Origin: Hydractinia symbiolongicarpus
Lineage: Eukaryota; Cnidaria; Hydrozoa; Anthoathecata; Hydractiniidae
Reading direction: 5' to 3'
Assembly: GCF_029227915.1 (NCBI RefSeq)
Contig: NC_079875.1
Span: 13,575,001-13,639,000 of the forward strand
Length of the DNA: 64,000 nt
The notes under the pieces are model-generated. The model saw only the letters and a program-made list of their open reading frames with translations. It did not search any database and was not told the DNA's origin. This document shows, piece by piece, positions 1 to 9,924 of this stretch (positions within the stretch are counted from its first letter, which is position 1; every line of letters starts with the position of its first letter). Position numbers and translations under genes: made by a program.

Positions 1-67
1 TAGAGACCTTGATCTCTTTTTAATTTCAGAGACAAAATTAAATGAATCATTTCCTACTAATCAGTTT

Positions 68-490
68 TTGATTCCAGGCTATAATGCATACCGTTTCGAC
101 AGAAATGGCAATGGGGGAGGAATGATTCTCTATGTACGAAATGATATTCCCTCAAAACTTTTAAAACCCAAATGTGAAAGTAGTGAGCTTGAAATTTTTT
201 ATATTGAACTAAATTTAAGAAGTAAAAAATGGTTAGTTGTGTGTTTATATAAACATTGATTCGTTTTCCTGCAAATATGAGAACTATGTAATACTGGGTG
301 ATTTTAACGCTGAAATTAGCAACCCACATGTAAATGAATTTTTAACAACATATAAACTTAACTCATTAATAAAAGAGCCTACATGCTTCAAAAGCATAGA
401 TAACCCTACGAACATAGATCTCAACTTGACAACCACCCAAGATCTTTTTGTCACTCCAGGGCTATTGAAACAGGCTTGTCTGATTTTCAT
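68..490 (+). pseudogene. LINE A endonuclease-domain remnant
   Basis: Two overlapping plus-strand frames (68-259 and 237-497) together resemble the exonuclease-endonuclease-phosphatase domain of non-LTR elements. The first carries a GGGMILYVRNDI segment, the second a GDFNAEI segment, which matches the conserved GDFN block around a catalytic Asp and Asn. The frame change near 240-260 and the stop at about 495 show that the domain is broken. In an active element it would nick the target DNA. It belongs to the same element as the RT downstream. Confidence 0.75.
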
Positions 491-1536
491 AAATTGACAA
501 TGACTGTTTTAAAGGCCAACTTTGCTAAACGGAAACCAAAAATTATAAATTATAGAGCATATCGGAATTTCAATAATGTAAATTTCCGCCATGATATAAT
601 GGGTTCCGCTATGATATAATGGGTGCTCTAAATGATGACAAAAATCTCGATGATTTTAAAATTTTTGAAAATTTCAAAAACAATGTTTTAAGCATCTTAG
701 ATAATCATGCTCCTCGAAAAAAAAGGTATGTACGTCATAACCAGGCAGCTTTTATGAGTAAAGAAATAAACAAAGCAATTATAAAGAGATCATTAAACTT
801 TTTTTCATTAAACTTTTAAATAAGCATAGGAAGGATAAAACTCCAGAGAGTAAATTAGCATACAATAAACAAAGGAATTTTTGTGTTTCACTAATAAGAA
901 AAAGTAAATACAAATTCTTCAACAACCTTAATGTTAAAAATATAACTGACAATAGGTTATTCTGGAAAACAGTAAAACCATGTTTCTCTAACAAAACAGT
1001 TACAAGTGAAAATATTACCTTAGTTGAAAATGGGACTACAATATCTCATGATAAAGATATTACTGAAATATTCAACAATAATTTTGGCAGTGTTGTTGAA
1101 AATTTAGGCATAAAGTCATCAAATATACAACCTTCAAGTAATGAAAACAGACCCAAAGATCAAATAAATTCGATAATATATAAATATAAATCTCATCCTA
1201 GTGTAGAAAAGATAAGAAAAAGCGCAAAAAGCAGCACAAAATTTTCTTTTAAACAAACTGCATTTGAAGATGTTGAAAAATACATTCGAAAACTTGATCC
1301 AAAAAAGGCGCAGCAGAAAGATGATATTCCTACTAACATCATCAAAGAAAACAGTGATATTTTTAGCCAATTCATTACTGAAAATTTTACTCAATCGTTA
1401 AAAAGTTCTGAATTTCCAACATCTTTGAAAAACGCAGATAATACTCCTACACACAAGAAAAGGACTGCGCACTGAAAAGGCGAACTATAGACCTGTAAGC
1501 GTCCTATCGAACATCTCAAAAATCTATGAAAGATGC

Positions 1537-2796
1537 ATGTATGACCAAATATACACCTTCTTCGAGCCATTATTTTCGAAACTTCAATTTGGTTTTTGCA
1601 AGGGGCACAGTTCACAACAATGCCTCATAAGTATGATTGAAAAATGGAAAAACAGTCTTGACAAAGGTGGCACATTTGGAGCGCTTTTAACTGATTTGTC
1701 TAAGGCATTTGACTGCATACCACACGAGCTCTTACTAGCAAAACTTCATGCATATGGCTTTGATATGAACTCTTTGCTATTTATAAATTCGTACCTAATT
1801 GACAGGAAACAGCGAGTACGCATAAACAACAATTATAGTGCATGGACAAAAATAAAATACGGCGTACCGCAAGGATCAATTTTGGGTCCTTTGCTTTTCA
1901 ATATATTTTCATGCGACCTTTTCCTTTTTGTCCCATATATGGACATTGTCAACTATGCTGATGATACAACCCCATTTTCAATAGGAAAGAATATCAACGA
2001 AGTTATTGAAAAGATTGAATATGCAGCAATTATAATATTTATTTGGTTTGAAAATAACGGTATGAAAGCCAACCCAGAAAAATCACATTTTTTTACTAAC
2101 AAAACTGATGTACGATTAAAAGTTTGTGATGAACTTCTACACAATTCTCAAACTGAGAAACTGCTTGGTATAACCATAGACCACAAACTTTCTTTCGAGG
2201 AACATGTTAATCAGCTCTGTAACAAGGCAGGTCAGAAAGTTAGTGCGCTTGCAAGGTTATCTTCCTTAATGACATTAGATCAGCGAAAGCTGATTATTAA
2301 TGCTTTTGTCACTAGTCATTTTTCGTACTGTCCATTATTATGGATGTTTCACAGTCGTAAATTAAACAATGGGAAAAACCATATACATGAAAGAGCACTA
2401 AGAATTATCTATCAAGACTATCAATCCTCATTTGAAGAGCTTTTATCAAAAAATGGGAGCGTTACAATTCACCAAACGAACATAGGCATCCTTGTTACTG
2501 AGCTGTATAAAGCTAAAACAAAAACAGGTCCAGAAATGTTGAATGAACTTTTTATTTTTCCTGAACCAGTGTATAATTTGAGGAAGGACAAACTCAAGAG
2601 TAACAAAATATTTTCAGTGAGATATGGGATCGAAACACTGTCTAATGTTGGGTTAAAGCTTTGGAACTCTTTGCCTAACGAGTATCGGAACGCTAGTACT
2701 TTAATTGAGTTTAGAAACAAAATAAGAAACTGGATTCCAAACCATTGTCCTTGCAGAATATGCAAAACTTTTATACCTGAATTAGGTTTTCTTTAG
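1537..2796 (+). CDS. LINE A reverse transcriptase frame (relic ORF2)
   Basis: This open frame of 419 residues covers most of a LINE reverse transcriptase and its C-terminal region. Visible landmarks are the DLSKAFDCIPHELLL block (motif A, catalytic Asp), YGVPQGSILGPLLF (motif B) and YADD at residues 140-143 (motif C, the two catalytic Asp). The C-terminus has the GLKLWNSLPNEYR signature common to cnidarian LINEs and ends with a CPCRICKTF segment. The catalytic residues are intact, but the frame begins inside the RT fingers. The preceding NYRPVSVLSNISK block (about 1482-1526) lies in a shifted frame, so no complete ORF2 exists. The first Met is not a real start. Confidence 0.85.
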   Translation: MYDQIYTFFEPLFSKLQFGFCKGHSSQQCLISMIEKWKNSLDKGGTFGALLTDLSKAFDCIPHELLLAKLHAYGFDMNSLLFINSYLIDRKQRVRINNNYSAWTKIKYGVPQGSILGPLLFNIFSCDLFLFVPYMDIVNYADDTTPFSIGKNINEVIEKIEYAAIIIFIWFENNGMKANPEKSHFFTNKTDVRLKVCDELLHNSQTEKLLGITIDHKLSFEEHVNQLCNKAGQKVSALARLSSLMTLDQRKLIINAFVTSHFSYCPLLWMFHSRKLNNGKNHIHERALRIIYQDYQSSFEELLSKNGSVTIHQTNIGILVTELYKAKTKTGPEMLNELFIFPEPVYNLRKDKLKSNKIFSVRYGIETLSNVGLKLWNSLPNEYRNASTLIEFRNKIRNWIPNHCPCRICKTFIPELGFL

Positions 2797-3183
2797 TTTC
2801 CCCGTTGTCTTCCTTTGTCAGTTGTGGAGCGGGAACTCAGTTAAACATGTCTTGCGGTGCGACGGTTTAAGTGGGGTGGTGTCATATGAGGATATTCTAG
2901 CCTTATTATCTGGTTGCATATTATTTTCTCTCGGCCCCCTGCCTGGGAAGTTTGACTGAGTTCCTGGAACCACCACTACATAGCCTTGACATATTATTGA
3001 CATATTATTTATATTATTTAAAATATTTAAAAAAAAAATGGTATATACGGTATTCTTTATAAATTTTTCATATTTAGTTATTTATTGTTTTTAATGTTTT
3101 TAAAGTTGACTTTAATTAGCCTCAGAGCTACATTTTCTTGTAAACTTGTCAACTATAAATAAATTAATAATAATAATAATAAT

Positions 3184-3895
3184 TACCCGGTGGAAAAATC
3201 CACGGGGTTGCCCGTCCTTTATATATCGCACTTCGTGTTTCCGTAACAGAAGGGCAAACAAATGCACGAACAGACAAACGGAATATGGCTATTATTAAAG
3301 AGACTAACCGAGAAACCCGGCGTCGAAAGGCCGGGGTAAGCTACAATTCACGATGTGCGCAGCGTGGAAAACTTTGTGGAGCGCTTAATAATAGCCGTAA
3401 ATTGTGCCACACTATCAGGTGGAGCGCTTTAGTACAAATATACAGTATTTCGTAAATCAAATAAAGCGCATACACTGTTGTTGTTGCGACTGTAACATAC
3501 TCTTCAATAAAAAAATTCCTCCAAAAAAAGCTGAAACAAAAACAGAGTTTACAAACCGTTGTTACTCTATCATAGCAAAACAATCAGTCGATATTATTAT
3601 CTTTTGCGGAATAAGTGTTCGTGAAATTAAAAAAAAAATGAATCGTGACACCGAGTTGAGCTTAGTACAATTGTGTTGTACGGGCGTCTCTATAATAATA
3701 GTCGTATTCCGTTTGTGTGTTCGTGCGTCAAAAGCGACTTGTGTTAACCACGCACGAAGTACAAAATACGCAGGGGAAACCCGTCGGGCCTTCGCTGGCA
3801 AAGGGACGATTCCAGCTAAAATAAAGGTCCAATCAGGAGCGGAGTTTTATACAATTGACCAATTAGAAACTAAAGCTCTTTATACTCCTTAACAA
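3184..3895 (+). repeat. Interspersed repeat copy 1, possible non-autonomous DNA transposon with inverted termini
   Basis: The left end (about 3184-3305) and the right end (about 3690-3800, reversed) share blocks: ACTTCGTG, then a CACGAACA..ACAAACGGAAT segment, then CTATTATTA(A/T)AGAGAC. This gives imperfect terminal inverted repeats of about 100 bp. The left end also contains a short hairpin, GTGGAAAAATCCAC. Related ends occur near 8262, 11780, 14739 and perhaps 17821. The internal module (about 3380-3600) recurs at 4800-5000 (reversed), 8440-8510 and 10550-10740. No transposase is visible. An open frame of 162 codons inside (3404-3892) looks accidental. The element touches the LINE A tail, so one probably inserted into the other. 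Confidence 0.65.
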
Positions 3896-4239
3896 AAATT
3901 TTTACGTTGCCCTAATGTCAGTCCGAAATTTTGCAAGCAGATCTGACCATTAGTTCTAATTGTCTGTTACTGTCACGTTCTCTAGCCATATATCAATCTT
4001 AAACAAACCAATTTTAGGATTCTGGCTTCCAACGTAGAAATGTAATTTTATGTTAGCCAACATTATTGCTTTTTGTGTTATCTTGCACCTCGGTTTGTGA
4101 CTTGCACAGCCAAATACAGTTGGCTGCAAGATAAGTCCAAAGTAATCGTTTTCATACAATATGCAATCATATGCAATTGAGTAGTTAGCTACTACTTTAC
4201 TGTGATATAAACTGTAGCAAATGTCAAAAGTTTATTAAT
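3896..4239. other. No gene recognised
   Basis: AT-rich sequence between two repeat copies. Only short open frames are present, and I see no protein-like signal. It may be further eroded repeat. Confidence 0.5.
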
Positions 4240-5020
4240 GACACATGGAGAGTACATGCGCTATGTGCCATGCTAAATGCAGTTAGCTAGGTAGCTACAT
4301 CTTTCATTATTTTTCTGCAAATAAAATGCCTGAGCGGTAGTTTTAACTAGACGGGTAACAACAGTCTGCTCCCTGTGTTTTTTTTTGAAGCGAAGTTGCG
4401 TGGAATTGTTTTTGCAAGAGGTGTTATAAAAAAATAATTTTTTTAAAACGACCGAGTAATGCTATGTAAATGGTATTACCGTATGCTCATGTGTTTGACA
4501 CGATTCACCTGGTAAACGCTCTGCCTGCTGTTGACGACGAGCTATTCCTGTGGGTTTTTTTTAAACCAAAGATAAAGTTTTCGGAAAAGGGTATTATGCC
4601 TATAGACCAGTGCCACAGTGTTTAACTTTACTAAGTGCTCAGTCCGGTGTCACAATTAATTTCTCAACTTTCACAGAAACTTAATCTGCAAAAATAAATT
4701 ATTATTAACAGATTGTTTTTGCTATGACGGGTAATAACGGTTTGTAAGCTCTGTTTTTATTTCAGTTATTGTTTGGGAAAGTTATTTTCTGAAAAATATG
4801 TTACAGTTGTAGCACTATCATGGTGTATGCGCTTTACTTAATTTACAACTATTGTTACAACATACTGTATACCTGTACTAAAGCACTCCACCTGATGGTA
4901 TGGCACAGCTTCCGGCTCTTATTTAACGCTTCACAGAGTGTTCAACACCGGGTGACACCTTGACTTGTGGCTTACCCCGGCATTTCGCGTCGGTGTCCCG
5001 CCTAGTATAAGAAGAATACC
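4240..5020 (-). repeat. Interspersed repeat copy, reverse orientation
   Basis: Read on the minus strand, this stretch contains the same modules as the forward copies: the terminal side GCCGGGGTAAGC (about 4970-4983), the CAGGTGGAG.GCTTTAGTAC segment (about 4872-4892), the AAGCGCATACACCA segment (about 4820-4835), the AACACAGGGAGCAGACTG block (about 4353-4375) and the TAGCTACCTAGCTAACTGCAT block near 4280. It is followed almost directly by a forward copy from about 5030, giving a head-to-head pair. Confidence 0.6.
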
Positions 5021-5029
5021 CTGTTAAAA

Positions 5030-5745
5030 AAAACTTTCTAGCAAACTCTGTTTAAATAAAAACACAAGAAACAGTCCATTGCTAAGACAGGGCTGAGCGG
5101 TTAGCCCAGGTAAAGAGTGTTGCACATCCGGACTGGTGTGGTTACTGAAAAGGTTTAACAATTAATTGTCACAATGGGCTGATCCCTTAGTACATGTAAA
5201 CCGTTTGGAAATGCGCATAAGGCATAATAAGCTTTTACAAAAAACAGTCTGTTACTAGCATTTGGCTAACAGCTTATTACAGTTAAACAGAGTTGAACAG
5301 TCGTAATATCCTTTTGCAAAACAACATCATCGCATCTTCGGTTTAGCTGAAAACACAGGGGAGAGCCTGTCGTTACCCCTCCAGCTATAACAATTGTTCA
5401 GTCATTTTATTTGCAGAAAAAGTTTTCAGGAAAATAATGAAAGATATATCTATCTAGCTAACTGCAAATAGAGTAAGAATCATTGCTTAAGAATATTGTT
5501 GTAGCCAAACAGCATTTTTATACTCTCACTTTTTGGCCACAGATGGGAGCTAGCTAAATGGCTACAGCTTTAACATTAAAATAAATGTTGGGTAGGATAA
5601 AAGTTCTTATGTCATACAGAACAGTAATAAGTAAGGCTCTATATGGCTAACTAGGTAGCAAAATCTTCGTCCCTAGCCAAAAATTCCTACAAACCTAAGC
5701 CTACAAACCTGACCACACTTGACTACTTTCAAAATCAAAATGGTC
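5030..5745 (+). repeat. Interspersed repeat copy, forward orientation, interrupted by LINE B
   Basis: This copy is similar over its whole length to 10830-11580. Shared modules include CAGGGCTGAGCGGTTAG.CCAGGTAAAG (about 5087-5113), AACAGTCTGTT (about 5243), GCCTGTCGTTACCC (about 5366-5380) and the GCAGAAAAAGTTT..AGGAAAATAAT block (about 5414-5440). The last recognisable bases are CTTTCAAAATCAAAATGG at about 5726-5742, matching 10337-10355. LINE sequence starts immediately afterwards, marking an insertion point. Confidence 0.65.
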
Positions 5746-7275
5746 CTGCTAGTATACCTATTAACATGTTAAAATCTGTGGCTGATCTGATTGTAATTCC
5801 TCTTTGCAGTTTAATTAATAACTCATTTTTAACTGGTACTTTTTCTAATGCTTTGAAGGTTGCAAAAGTCATCCCTCTACATAGGGGCGGCTCCACGCAA
5901 GATCTGAATAACTTTAGACCAATATCTTTGGTATCTGTTTTAATAAGATCATACAAAAATTAATGCATAAAAGACTTTACAATTTTCTTAAATTAAATCA
6001 AATTTTGTTTAAGAACCAATTTGGATTTAAAAAGAATAATTCTACTATATTTGCTCTAACGGAAATGACGGAACACATTAGGAACTCAAAAAATTTTGAT
6101 GTGGTATATCTATAGAACTAAAAAAAAGCATTTGATACTGCTAATCACAAAATATTATTATCTAAACTTGAACATAATGGGTGCTTTTTTAGATTTGTTT
6201 GAGTCTTATTTATCAGGTAGACAACAATATGAAGTTTTTCAACATGAATCTTCTTCCCTAAAAACAATTACAACCGGGGTCCCCCAAGGGTCTGTACTTG
6301 GCCCACTTCTCTTCTTACTTTACATCAATGATCTGCCTAACATTTCATCTAAACTGTTATTTTTTCTTTTTTCGGATGACACGAACATCTATTTTGAATT
6401 TGATAGTCTTCTCAAGCTTGAAAACTGTATCAATCAAGAGCTGAAACAATTAAGCCTATGGTTAAATATCAATCGCTTACCTCTGAATTAAAGTAAAACC
6501 AACTTTGTCATCTTTCACAGCAACAAGAAACTCTTAATCACAATGTTACTCTAAAACTTAATAATTGTGCAATCACTCACAGTGATTGTATTAAGTACCT
6601 TGGCGTTTATGTTGATTAACATTTAAACTGGAAACGACATATCTCAGAACTGTCTAAAAAAGTTAGTCGAAGCATAGGTCTAATGCATAAGCTAAGACCA
6701 TTTGTGAACATAAATGTGCTCAAAAATATTTATAATAGTCTAATTTATTTTAATATTGTTTATGGCATTCAAGTCTCGGGGTCAGCTTGTGATTCTGTCC
6801 TTAGACAAATTCTCACTTTACAAAAAAGGCAGTAAGAAGATTAACATCTAATGACAATTATCCACATCACACCTGGGCTATTACCTCCAACTAATCCGCT
6901 CTTTAAAGAACTACGCATTTTGAAAGTTAAAGATGTATTCAAACTGCATTTTGCTAATTTTATCTACCGTACTCTATCTAAAGAAACACCAATCAATTTT
7001 TTAGAATGGTTTACATCAACTCATTTTATTCACAACTACAACACACGCAGTAATAGATTGATTAATACAAAAAATATTTTTGATTTAGGTACTGTTTCAG
7101 ACCTACTTACACTTCATCATAACATGTCTAACCTTGGTGGCAATATGTTTAGGGTTTCTGGTCCAGTTCTCTGGAACAATCTTCCTGTTTAAATTCGAAA
7201 CTCACAATCTTCTAATGTATTTATAATTAATACAATACATTTAACCTAGTACGGGTTTATTAACTCCAGCTATTT
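5746..7275 (+). mobile_element. LINE B: 5'-truncated, degenerate non-LTR retrotransposon
   Basis: The fragment starts in the RT fingers (NFRPISLVSV at about 5910-5940) and continues through a frame with a KKAFDTANHKILLSKL motif A (about 6121-6170), TGVPQGSVLGPLLF (about 6275-6316) and a C-terminal SGPVLWNNLPV block (about 7160-7191). Several stops and frameshifts separate the pieces (5763-5962, 6096-6491, 6851-7192). The catalytic box reads FSDD (6369-6380) where FADD is usual. The element lies inside a repeat copy and is followed by a TTC microsatellite and a likely 3' UTR. It is related to but distinct from LINE A. Confidence 0.85.
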
Positions 7276-7277
7276 GT

Positions 7278-7504
7278 TTTCTTCTTCTTCTTCTTCTTCT
7301 TCTTCTTCTTCTTCTTCTTCTTCTTCTTCTTCTTCTTCTTCTTCTTCTTCTTCTTCTTCTTCTTCTTCTTCTTCTTCTTCTTCTTCTTCTTCTTCTTCTT
7401 CTTCTTCTTCTTCTTCTTCTTCTTCTTCTTCTTCTTCTTCTTCTTCTTCTTCTTCTTCTTCTTCTTCTTCTTCTTCTTCTTCTTCTTCTTCTTCTTCTTC
7501 TTCT
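7278..7504. repeat. Perfect (TTC)n microsatellite, about 75 units
   Basis: About 226 bases of uninterrupted TTC/CTT repeat follow the LINE B coding region. The long poly-Ser and poly-Arg open frames across it are artefacts of the repeat. Such pure homopurine-homopyrimidine tracts can form triplex DNA. The lack of interruptions suggests recent expansion. Confidence 0.98.
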
Positions 7505-8261
7505 CTTCAAAGCTCTTACAATTTGTGATTTCAAATCGACTTCAACTCTAGCCTTTATTTTCTACTTCTAACTTTACTTTACTTCAAGCTCCACTTCTCA
7601 CTTCCAACTTAACTTTTCTAATTCTTCACTTGAACTTTTTTCTTTTTAAATATTCTTTTTAAATATACTCTTTTCATTTTTTTCAAGACAAAGGGACCGT
7701 TCTTTTTGTTGTTGTTTTTTTCTAGTGTCGAGGGACACCATTTTTGTAAAAAAAGCCGTTAAAATTATTTCAGCAAATCAAGTTGCTTTATTTCGATCAC
7801 TTGATGTAAACAAAATAAACGTGCTAGCAAAAAAGAAAATACAAAAATAACTTTTTTAGAGACTTTAAAAGAAATTTCGGCTACATCAAAGCAAAATAAG
7901 CATATCGACTTTGCCTGTTACAAATAGACACAGTCTCTGTATTATTATAAGAGATAAAATACAGATATCAAAAAAAAAAAAATACGGTGAGATAAAAAAA
8001 AATCCACTTACAAAAGCAGCACCTTTAAATGAAGTTATTTGACAAAGTTTATTGTTGTCATAAAAAATGTAAATGTAAATGGGAAAGATGAAACAAAATT
8101 TACAAAATAAATTACAAATTAAGGTTTAAAACAAACAAAAAATCACTTGTTCTCTTTCTGTTATCCTTCCTATTAAAACTCGTTTTGTTAATTTCTTTGA
8201 AAAGTCGCAAAAGCAATTATCAGGGAGACGTGTCCGGGTATTATAATATAGACTAATCGTT
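7505..8261. other. Probable LINE B 3' UTR, then unassigned AT-rich DNA
   Basis: The first part, to about 7770, is pyrimidine-rich and contains a small hairpin (GTGTC gag gGACAC, about 7726-7739) followed by a run of A, which would suit the 3' UTR of a LINE. From about 7770 to 8261 I see only AT-rich sequence with short A runs and no coding signal. Confidence 0.4.
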
Positions 8262-8512
8262 AACCCGTGAAAATATCCACGGAGTCGCCCGTCCTTTAAT
8301 ATGGCATTTCGTGTTTCCATAAGAGGACGCGTCTTTTACGGACAGCCAGACAGACGACGGCTATCATTAAAGACACTATCTGGGAGATTCGGCGACGAAA
8401 CGCTGGCTAAGCTATAGGGTCTGACCTGGAGCTGAACAGTCTGTGCCACACGATAAGGTGGAGCGGATTAGTACAGTATGTCGTAAATCAAGTGAAGTGC
8501 ATACACCGCTAT
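8262..8512 (+). repeat. Interspersed repeat, left terminus copy
   Basis: The sequence starts TTAACCCGTGAAAATATCC and closely follows 3184-3470: CACGGAGTCGCCCGTCCTTT, CATTTCGTGTTTCC, GACAGACGACGGCTATCATT, then GGTGGAGCGGATTAGTACAG and AAGTGCATACACCG. It breaks off at about 8512, where a LINE 3' fragment appears to have inserted. Confidence 0.65.
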
Positions 8513-8599
8513 AAGCTTTTTTTTTATAAGAATAACTTCTATAAGAATATCAGGATGAAAATTGTAGAAATATCCTAAGAATAATTCTAGGGTGAGTTT

Positions 8600-8810
8600 G
8601 CTTAGAATTAAATTGCTAGTGAACCAAGTAATTAGGGAAATCAAAATATTTATCAACCATTTAACAAAACCTAAATCTACAACTCTTATTGAAACCTAGA
8701 TCTCCATGGTTCTTGTATCATTTTTGTTCTAAACTTTTTATTCTTATTGTTGTTATTATTATGTTATTATAGGGATAAGAACCATTGTATAATGGAACCC
8801 GAATAAATGT

Positions 8811-8849
<39 letters not shown>
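8600..8849 (+). mobile_element. 5'-truncated LINE 3' end with poly(A) tail
   Basis: A short 3' UTR-like segment ends with the hairpin CCATT gtat AATGG (about 8782-8795), then AATAAA (8803-8808), then a run of about 36 A (8813-8849). A polyadenylation signal followed directly by a long A run marks a retroposed transcript end. No coding part remains. The left boundary is uncertain. Confidence 0.6.
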
Positions 8850-8851
<2 letters not shown>

Positions 8852-9924
8852 AGACAAATCTTTAACCTGTTATATTTGGTTTGATTAATATCTCTGGGGA
8901 GAAAAACATAAACAAGTTGTAAATGCGTAACAGTATACTAAAAAGTATGTGTGAACATCTCATTCAAAAGAAACATATTCAGCCGTCGTGAAATAGTTGT
9001 TCTTGTGCATACTTTACTCTGAAAAATAAGACTATATTAAGAATACTTCACCCTCAACGAAAAAAAAACTATTCTTACATAAAAAAAGCGTGTATAGTGA
9101 AAACAATCGGTCAATATTATTTTATTTTGCGAAATGAGTTTCAGTAAATTTTAACAAATAACTATGACGCTGGACAAAGCGCTTAATATAGTTAAACGGT
9201 GTCGCACGTAAGTAAGGTGAGACATCATTTTTAAAAAAACTTCAACGTGACTTCAGTTAAAAAAAAACCTAGAAATCTGTCTGTCGTTATCCTGTACAGT
9301 TATAATCTTTTATAATAATGCGAAGAGTGTGTCTGTGTATCTGTAACTGGCAAAGTGGATGTGTTCATTTTACTTTGATGTAGCCACAAAAGGTATGTCT
9401 GAAATGTTAACTTTTCTGTCGTTACGTCGCGACGTCAATAACACCATTTTACCGTCAATATCCCATTAAATTAATGAAGCCATTACAGTGCACCTAAGAA
9501 TTTAGGACCTAGGACCAATTTGGGTAAGTTTTCCAAACCTGTGTAGACGGGTTGATCAAAAAACCTTAAAACCTTAATATCTCTGCAACCGTTTGTCAAA
9601 AGTACATAATCCTATACGTTTTTTTGATCAGCGTTTCAAGATCTATACGATGAAGGCAACAGGTATAAAAATTTGCCCAAAATTTTTTTGACGGGCCATT
9701 GCTGACGCCAGCAAAATCTTTAAACCTTTATATCTCATTACTGTACATCCGACGCACATGATCATATACATATTCTTGATTAGCAGTTTAAGCTCTAATA
9801 GCACAATAGAGTCAATGTGTAAACACGGATCTAATTTTATTTTGTAGTGAATGGGTTGCTGATGTTATCAAAATTCAAATGACACTTCTTTTTATCGTTT
9901 TTTTTTTTACTTATCAATTTTATT
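8850..9924. other. Repeat-derived intergenic DNA
   Basis: About 9095-9150 matches a module of the interspersed repeat (CAATCGGTCAATATTATTTT). Around 9560-9830 there are two imperfect copies of a unit of about 170 bp, each with an A/T-rich ATATCTC start and a TTGATCAGCGTTT or TTGATTAGCAGTTT block. No gene is visible. Confidence 0.45.

Larger units (their letters stand above)
1..3183 (+). mobile_element. LINE A: degenerate non-LTR retrotransposon (APE endonuclease + RT type)
   Basis: This element copies itself through an RNA intermediate by target-primed reverse transcription. Pieces of an apurinic-type endonuclease lie at about 68-490, a linker typical of these elements (HAPRKKRYVRHNQAAF) at about 703-760, and a long reverse transcriptase frame at 1537-2796. 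A 3' UTR follows and ends in a short TAA repeat (3167-3182), a common LINE tail. The 5' end lies outside the window. The upstream part is split over several frames with stops, so the copy is dead. Small direct duplications at about 592-620 and 791-817 look like slippage events that helped break it. The architecture suits the CR1/Jockey/L2 group; I cannot place it more closely by eye. Confidence 0.9.

Noticed and set aside
3404-3892. 162-codon open frame
   Set aside because: It runs through both inverted ends of a repeat; the composition is not protein-like and other copies do not keep the frame.
7241-7534. Long poly-Arg and poly-Ser open frames
   Set aside because: They are translations of the TTC microsatellite.
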